Assembly: GCF_025770785.1 (NCBI RefSeq) | Contig: NZ_JANZLA010000006.1 | Coordinates: 1-64,000 of the forward strand | Length of the DNA stretch: 64,000 bases | Reading direction: 5' to 3' | Source of the DNA: Cellulomonas sp. SG140 | GTDB taxonomy: Bacteria; Actinomycetota; Actinomycetes; Actinomycetales; Cellulomonadaceae | In this document: one piece after another, positions 59,621 through 64,000 of the stretch | Layout: each line of letters starts with the position of its first letter | Position numbering within the stretch: the first letter of the stretch is position 1 | Translations under genes and position numbers: made by a program | Notes under the pieces: generated by a model | What the model was told of the DNA's origin: nothing | Database searches by the model: none | The model's input: the letters and a program-made list of their open reading frames with translations, nothing else

Positions 59621-61030
59621 TCAGTCCACCGGTCGGTGGTGCAGCATGCGCGCCACCTCCGCGATGGTGCCCGACATCGACGGGTACACCGTGATCGCGT
59701 CGGCCAGCTGGTCCGCCGTCATCCGGTGCGCCACCGCGAGCGTCAGCGGGAACACCTGCTCGCTGGCCCGCGGTCCGACGACGACGGCGCCCAGCACGGT
59801 CCCGCTCGAGGGGTGCGCGAACAGCTTCACGAAGCCCTCGTGCACGCCCAGCATCTTGGCGCGCGGGTTGCGCGCCAGGGGCAGGCTGCTGACCTCGTAG
59901 GGCGTGCCGGTCTCCCGCAGCCGCGCCTCGGACAGGCCGACGGTGGCGATCTCGGGCGTGGTGAAGACGTTCGCGGCCACACCCCGCAGCGACAGGGGTG
60001 CGACGGCGTCGCCGAGCGCGTGGGACATCGCGATGCGGCCCTGGGTGGCAGCGACGGAGGCGAGCGGGAGCACGCCGGTGCAGTCGCCGGCCGCGTAGAC
60101 GCCGCGCGCGGAGGTACGGGACACCTGGTCGACCAGCACGTGCCCGCCCGGCCCCAGCCGTACGCCGGCCTCCTCGAGCCCGAGCCCGGTGGTGCTGGGG
60201 ACGGAACCGACCGCGAGCAGCACGTGGGAGCCGGTCACCACCCGCCCGTCGGACAGCTCCACCTCGACACCGTCGGCCGTGCGGCGGGCCGCGACCGCCC
60301 GGGTCCGGCCGAGCACCGTCATGCCGCCGGCGGTGAACACCTGCTCGAGCAGCGCGGCGGCGTCGGCGTCCTCGCCCGGCAGCACCCGGTCCCGGCTGGA
60401 GACCAGCACCACGTCGACGCCCAGCGCGCTGTAGGCACCGGCGAACTCGGCACCGGTCACGCCGGACCCGACCACGACCAGCCGGCTCGGCAGCTCCGCG
60501 AGGTCGTACAGCTGCGTCCAGGTCAGGATGCGCTCACCGTCCGGCATCGCCTCGGGCAGCACGCGTGGTGTCGCACCGGTCGCCAGCAGCACCACGTCGG
60601 CCTCGACCACCAGGTCGTCCCGACCCGCCGGGGTCCGGACCGCCACGTGCTGGGCGTCCTGCAGCGACCCCTCGCCGAGGAGCACCCGGACGCCCTCCCG
60701 CTCCAGCCGCGCACCGATGTCCGCCGACTGGGCGGCCGCGAGCGCCTTGACCCGGGTGTTCACCGCCGCCAGGTCGATCGTCGGCCGCTGCGCCTTCGGC
60801 ACACCCACCCCGAGCTCGGGCGCCAGCGATGCCGTGGTCATCCACTCTGCCGTGGCGATCAGCGTCTTGGACGGAACCACGTCGGTCAGCACGGCGGCCC
60901 CGCCGAGCCCCGTGCGCTCCACCACGGTGACGTCGGCCCCGAGGCGCCGGGCGACCAGCGCCGCTTCGTAACCACCCGGCCCTCCGCCGACGACGACGAC
61001 ACGACCGGTCGGGACGGCAGGAGCGCTCAC
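59621..61030 (-). CDS. NAD(P)H-quinone dehydrogenase, LpdA-like flavoprotein
   Basis: 469 residues, GTG 61030. The FAD motif is [21 protein letters not shown], the NAD motif [16 protein letters not shown] and the FAD ribityl motif [10 protein letters not shown]. The dimer domain ([16 protein letters not shown]) is full length. The disulfide CxxxxC of dihydrolipoamide dehydrogenase is missing: the position reads [15 protein letters not shown]. This matches the M. tuberculosis Rv3303c type (LpdA), a menadione/quinone reductase rather than a true lipoamide dehydrogenase. It is divergent from the phosphorylase gene. Confidence 0.93.
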   Translation of the reverse strand: MSAPAVPTGRVVVVGGGPGGYEAALVARRLGADVTVVERTGLGGAAVLTDVVPSKTLIATAEWMTTASLAPELGVGVPKAQRPTIDLAAVNTRVKALAAAQSADIGARLEREGVRVLLGEGSLQDAQHVAVRTPAGRDDLVVEADVVLLATGATPRVLPEAMPDGERILTWTQLYDLAELPSRLVVVGSGVTGAEFAGAYSALGVDVVLVSSRDRVLPGEDADAAALLEQVFTAGGMTVLGRTRAVAARRTADGVEVELSDGRVVTGSHVLLAVGSVPSTTGLGLEEAGVRLGPGGHVLVDQVSRTSARGVYAAGDCTGVLPLASVAATQGRIAMSHALGDAVAPLSLRGVAANVFTTPEIATVGLSEARLRETGTPYEVSSLPLARNPRAKMLGVHEGFVKLFAHPSSGTVLGAVVVGPRASEQVFPLTLAVAHRMTADQLADAITVYPSMSGTIAEVARMLHHRPVD

Positions 61031-61089
61031 CCCCGCATTGTGCCGATGCTCGCCCGGACCCGCTCACCTGGGCACGGAGTGTCCGCCGC

Positions 61090-61095
61090 TAGCCT
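61090..61095 (+). promoter_or_regulatory. -10 hexamer TAGCCT, leaderless-type
   Basis: TAGCCT ends seven bases before ATG 61103 of the phosphorylase gene; no Shine-Dalgarno. Confidence 0.5.
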
Positions 61096-61102
61096 TCGAG
61101 CC

Positions 61103-61981
61103 ATGACCGGACCCGTGCCCGACCCCATCGCCGGCGAGACGCTCGCCACCGTCCCCGACCTGGACGACCCCGCCACCGACCCCGCGGAGGTGGCGAACGC
61201 CGCGGCCGCCGTGATCGCGGCACGAACCGGGGTGCCCCACCACGACGTGGCGCTGGTGCTCGGCTCCGGCTGGGGCGGCGCGGCGGACCTGCTGGGCGAG
61301 ACGGTCGCCGAGCTGCCGAGCCACGAGGTGCCGGGGTTCAGCCGGCCGGCCGTCGTCGGCCACACGGGCACGTTGCGGTCGGTTCGGTACGCCGCGCCCG
61401 ACGGGACGGACCGGTTCGCCCTGGTGCTCGGGTCGCGCACGCACCTGTACGAGGGTCGCGGCGTGCGCCGCGTGGTGCACGGGGTCCGCACGGCGGCCGC
61501 CACCGGCGCCCGTGCGATCGTGCTGACCAACGGCTGCGGCGGTCTCGACCCGGCCTGGGCTCCCGGCACGCCGGTGCTGATCAGCGACCACATCAACCTC
61601 ACGGCGACCTCGCCGCTGGAGGGCGCCACCTTCGTCGACCTGACCGACCTCTACTCCGCGCGGCTGCGCGCGGTGGCGCACGAGGTGGACCCGACGCTCG
61701 CCGAGGGCGTGTACGTGCAGTTCCGCGGGCCCCACTACGAGACGCCGGCGGAGGTGGCGATGGCCGGTCGGATCGGTGGCCACCTGGTCGGCATGTCCAC
61801 GACGCTCGAGGCGATCGCCGCACGCCAGGCCGGACTCGAGGTGCTCGGTGTCTCTCTGGTGACCAACGCGGCGGCCGGGATCAGCCCGGAGCCGCTGTCC
61901 CACGCCGAGGTGCTGGCCGCCGGCGCCGCGGCCGGCCCGCGGATCAGCGCGCTCCTGGCGCAGGTGGTCCGGCGGATCTGA
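61103..61981 (+). CDS. Purine nucleoside phosphorylase (trimeric, class II)
   Basis: 292 residues. [11 protein letters not shown] is the phosphate loop, [10 protein letters not shown] and TNGCGGL are conserved, and [12 protein letters not shown] near the end places it in the trimeric PNP/MTAP group. It splits purine nucleosides to base and ribose-1-phosphate in the cytoplasm. The following phosphosugar mutase can isomerise the ribose-1-phosphate, a functional pair. The gap between them is 32 bases. Confidence 0.95.
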   Translation: MTGPVPDPIAGETLATVPDLDDPATDPAEVANAAAAVIAARTGVPHHDVALVLGSGWGGAADLLGETVAELPSHEVPGFSRPAVVGHTGTLRSVRYAAPDGTDRFALVLGSRTHLYEGRGVRRVVHGVRTAAATGARAIVLTNGCGGLDPAWAPGTPVLISDHINLTATSPLEGATFVDLTDLYSARLRAVAHEVDPTLAEGVYVQFRGPHYETPAEVAMAGRIGGHLVGMSTTLEAIAARQAGLEVLGVSLVTNAAAGISPEPLSHAEVLAAGAAAGPRISALLAQVVRRI

Positions 61982-62001
61982 CCGGCGGTGCCGGTCTGCC
62001 C

Positions 62002-62007
62002 TACCGT
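62002..62007 (+). promoter_or_regulatory. -10 hexamer TACCGT, leaderless-type
   Basis: TACCGT ends six bases before ATG 62014. CTGACC at 61978 (18-base spacing) is an acceptable -35 that overlaps the phosphorylase stop. Confidence 0.5.
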
Positions 62008-62013
62008 GGCCCC

Positions 62014-63855
62014 ATGAGCAGCGACGACGCCTGGTCCGACCTCGTCTCGCAGGTCCGGGCCTGGATCGACGACGACCCAGACCCGACCACCGCCGCGGAG
62101 CTGACGGCCCTGCTGGCCCGCGCCGAGACTCCCGAGCGGCCGGCCGCGGGCCACCGGACCGACCCGGCCCACCAGCGCGCACGGCAGGACGCCGAGATCG
62201 CCCGGGCGGAGCTCGCGGACCGGTTCTCCGGGCTGCTCGAGTTCGGCACCGCCGGTCTGCGCGGGGCGATGGGTGGCGGTCCCCACCGGATGAACCGTGC
62301 GGTGGTGATCCGGGCTGCCGCCGGCCTGGGCCAGTACCTGCTCGGTGAGCTCGAGGGGCTCACGCCGCCGCCCCGGGTCGTCGTCGGCTACGACGCCCGG
62401 CACCGTTCCCGCGACTTCGCGCTCGACTCCGTCTCGGTGCTGACGGCGGTGGGCATCGAGGCGCTGCTGCTCCCCGCGGCCCTCCCGACACCGGTCCTGG
62501 CCTTCTGCGTCCGGCACCTGGGCGCGGACGCCGGCATCATGGTCACCGCCTCGCACAACCCGGCGGCCGACAACGGGTACAAGGTCTACCTCGGGGGTCG
62601 GGTCACGGAGGACGCCGCTCGCGGTTCGCAGATCGTGCCTCCGGTCGACGCGGCGATCGCCGCGCACATCGCCCACGTCCGCTCCGTCGCCTCCGTGCCA
62701 CGCGCCGAGTCCGGCTGGCGGGTGCTCGGCACCGACGTTGTGGACGAGTACGTCGCGGCAACCCTGTCCGCCGCACCCTCGGCACCCGCCGACCTGGCGC
62801 TGGCCTCCGACCTGCGCATCGTCCTGACTCCGATGCACGGCGTGGGCGCCCGGGTCGCCACCCGGGTGCTCGCCGAGGCGGGCTTCACGCACGTGAGCCT
62901 CGTGCCGGAGCAGGCCGAGCCCGACCCGGACTTCCCCACCGTGGCGTTCCCCAACCCCGAGGAGCCCGGCGCTCTCGACCTGGCGCTGGGGCTGGCGCGC
63001 GACGAGGGCGCCGACCTGGTGCTCGCCCTCGACCCGGATGCCGACCGGTGCGCCGTCGGGGTGCTGGACCGCCGCGCCCGGTCCTTCCACGGTCCGGACA
63101 CGGCCGCCGCCGAGGGCTGGCGCGGGCTGCACGGCGACGAGACGGGGGCGCTGCTCGGCTGGTCGGTGGCGGAGGAGCTGTCCGGGCGTCCCGGTGCCGT
63201 GCTGGCCTCGTCGATCGTGTCGTCACGCCAGCTGGAGTGCATCGCCACCGACCACGGTCTCGGCTTCACCCCCACCCTGACCGGGTTCAAGTGGCTGTCC
63301 CGCGTCGAGGGGCTGGTGTTCGGCTACGAGGAGGCGCTCGGCTACTGCGTCGACCCGCAGCACGTCCACGACAAGGACGGGATCAGCGCCGCGCTCCGGG
63401 TGGCTCGTCTCGCAGCCGGCCTCAAGGGCCAGGGCCGGACGCTGCTGGACCTGCTGGACGACCTGGCGCGGCGCTACGGCCTGTACCTGTCCGGGCAGGT
63501 CGCGGCGCGCTTCGAGGACGTCGCGGGCATCGCGGCCGCCGTCGACCGGCTCCGCTCCGCACCGCCGTCACGCCTCGGCGGCTCGCCGGTGGTGCGCATC
63601 GACGACCTCGCGGCGGGCACGGACGACGACCGCGGCGGCCTGCCGCCCACCGAGGGCCTCCGCCTGCTGACCGAGGACGGCACCCGCGTCGTCGTGCGGC
63701 CGAGCGGCACGGAGCCGAAGGTGAAGTGCTACCTCGAGGTGATCGTCCCCGTCGCACCGGACGCCTCGGACGCGGACGTCACCTCGGCACGCACCACGGC
63801 ACGGTCCCGCCTCGACGTGCTCGCTCGCGAGATCAGCTCCGCGCTCGGCCTGTAG
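62014..63855 (+). CDS. Phosphohexose/phosphopentose mutase (PgmB/ManB-like)
   Basis: 613 residues, the long alpha-D-phosphohexomutase type. Signatures are LEFGTAGLRGAMGGGPHRMN, the phosphoserine motif TASHNP with Ser180, the metal loop DPDADR, GYEEALGY and the C-terminal phosphate site RPSGTEPKVK. The first about 55 residues are an acidic helical extension. Substrate could be glucose-, mannose- or ribose-1-phosphate; the context after PNP favours ribose-1-phosphate use (inference). Confidence 0.95.
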   Translation: MSSDDAWSDLVSQVRAWIDDDPDPTTAAELTALLARAETPERPAAGHRTDPAHQRARQDAEIARAELADRFSGLLEFGTAGLRGAMGGGPHRMNRAVVIRAAAGLGQYLLGELEGLTPPPRVVVGYDARHRSRDFALDSVSVLTAVGIEALLLPAALPTPVLAFCVRHLGADAGIMVTASHNPAADNGYKVYLGGRVTEDAARGSQIVPPVDAAIAAHIAHVRSVASVPRAESGWRVLGTDVVDEYVAATLSAAPSAPADLALASDLRIVLTPMHGVGARVATRVLAEAGFTHVSLVPEQAEPDPDFPTVAFPNPEEPGALDLALGLARDEGADLVLALDPDADRCAVGVLDRRARSFHGPDTAAAEGWRGLHGDETGALLGWSVAEELSGRPGAVLASSIVSSRQLECIATDHGLGFTPTLTGFKWLSRVEGLVFGYEEALGYCVDPQHVHDKDGISAALRVARLAAGLKGQGRTLLDLLDDLARRYGLYLSGQVAARFEDVAGIAAAVDRLRSAPPSRLGGSPVVRIDDLAAGTDDDRGGLPPTEGLRLLTEDGTRVVVRPSGTEPKVKCYLEVIVPVAPDASDADVTSARTTARSRLDVLAREISSALGL

Positions 63856-63905
63856 CGGCGCGAGCCTGGTCGGCCGTCCTGACGGCGGCGACGACGCAGT
63901 GCGGC

Positions 63906-63939
63906 GAGAGGGGCGGGTGCCTGCGCACCCGCCCCTCTC
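63906..63939. terminator. Strong bidirectional terminator
   Basis: A perfect 15-bp stem, GAGAGGGGCGGGTGC / GCACCCGCCCCTCTC, closed by a CTGC loop, lies 50 bases past the mutase stop and serves the convergent gene at the right edge as well. Confidence 0.85.
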
Positions 63940-63969
63940 CCGTGCCGACCTACCGACCCGTCTGCCGAC

Positions 63970-64000
63970 TCAGTACGACCCCTCGTCGGCCGTCAGACCG
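63970..64000 (-). CDS. Possible last codons of a minus-strand gene (partial)
   Basis: A minus-strand frame runs from the right edge to a TGA at 63970 and reads GLTADEGSY. It stands in a plausible place, after the shared terminator and convergent with the mutase gene, but 31 bases are too few to name it. Confidence 0.35.
   Translation of the reverse strand, partial: GLTADEGSY

Overview
The window is chromosomal DNA of a very GC-rich actinobacterium, densely packed with genes. GTG starts are frequent, stop/start overlaps (GTGA, TGATG) are common, and IdeR/DtxR-type iron boxes occur. NucS-type mismatch repair and a DivIVA-domain coiled-coil protein also point to Actinobacteria. A GH1 beta-glucosidase behind a CelR/CebR-like box, a GH36 alpha-galactosidase and an AdhE suggest a Cellulomonas-like polysaccharide degrader; that genus call is inference. 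I see no prophage, insertion sequence, CRISPR array or broken gene.

Layout. 1-9.1 kb: a truncated two-helix membrane protein, a 727-residue coiled-coil protein with 33-residue repeats and its small partner, two alpha/beta hydrolases, a small zinc-ribbon-like protein, the GH1 enzyme, a HAD phosphatase and nucS. 9.1-21.4 kb: one long minus-strand block, rpmE then prfA-prmC-tsaC-wecA-atpI-like-atpBEFHAGDC-DUF2550-nucS-HAD, with many overlapping genes. 21.5-31.7 kb: a GT4 glycosyltransferase converging on rho, and the amino-acid block argS-lysA-hom-thrC-thrB. 31.8-38.2 kb: a GntR regulator, tRNA-Arg(CCG), a LysR regulator divergent from two aldo/keto reductases, and the GH36 enzyme. 38.5-45.7 kb: adhE, an Ala-rich lipoprotein, a DapC-like aminotransferase, a Bcr/CflA exporter and a SRAP protein. 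45.7-55.9 kb: the acyl-CoA carboxylase region, containing a single gene that joins biotin protein ligase to a class III adenylate cyclase, divergent from carboxylase beta, a His/Asp-rich protein and carboxylase epsilon; then a DUF885 peptidase, VKOR, Maf, the biotinylated alpha subunit and a Nudix hydrolase. 56-59.6 kb: an efeO-efeB-efeU iron importer with two IdeR boxes. 59.6-64 kb: LpdA-like flavoprotein, purine nucleoside phosphorylase, phosphosugar mutase and the last codons of another gene.

How they work together. The carboxylase subunits need BirA to attach biotin to Lys562 of the alpha subunit. Here the ligase is covalently fused to an intact-looking cAMP synthase, so biotin or bicarbonate status could be read out as cAMP (hypothesis). 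PrmC methylates the release factor encoded just upstream of it. argS-lysA-hom-thrC-thrB forms a lysine/threonine/arginine supply unit. EfeU, EfeO and EfeB form a ferrous-iron importer.

Across the window at least nine genes have a TAnnnT -10 hexamer 5-8 bases before the start codon and no convincing Shine-Dalgarno, which suggests leaderless mRNAs. The most interesting single item is the BirA-cyclase fusion at 45681-47693.
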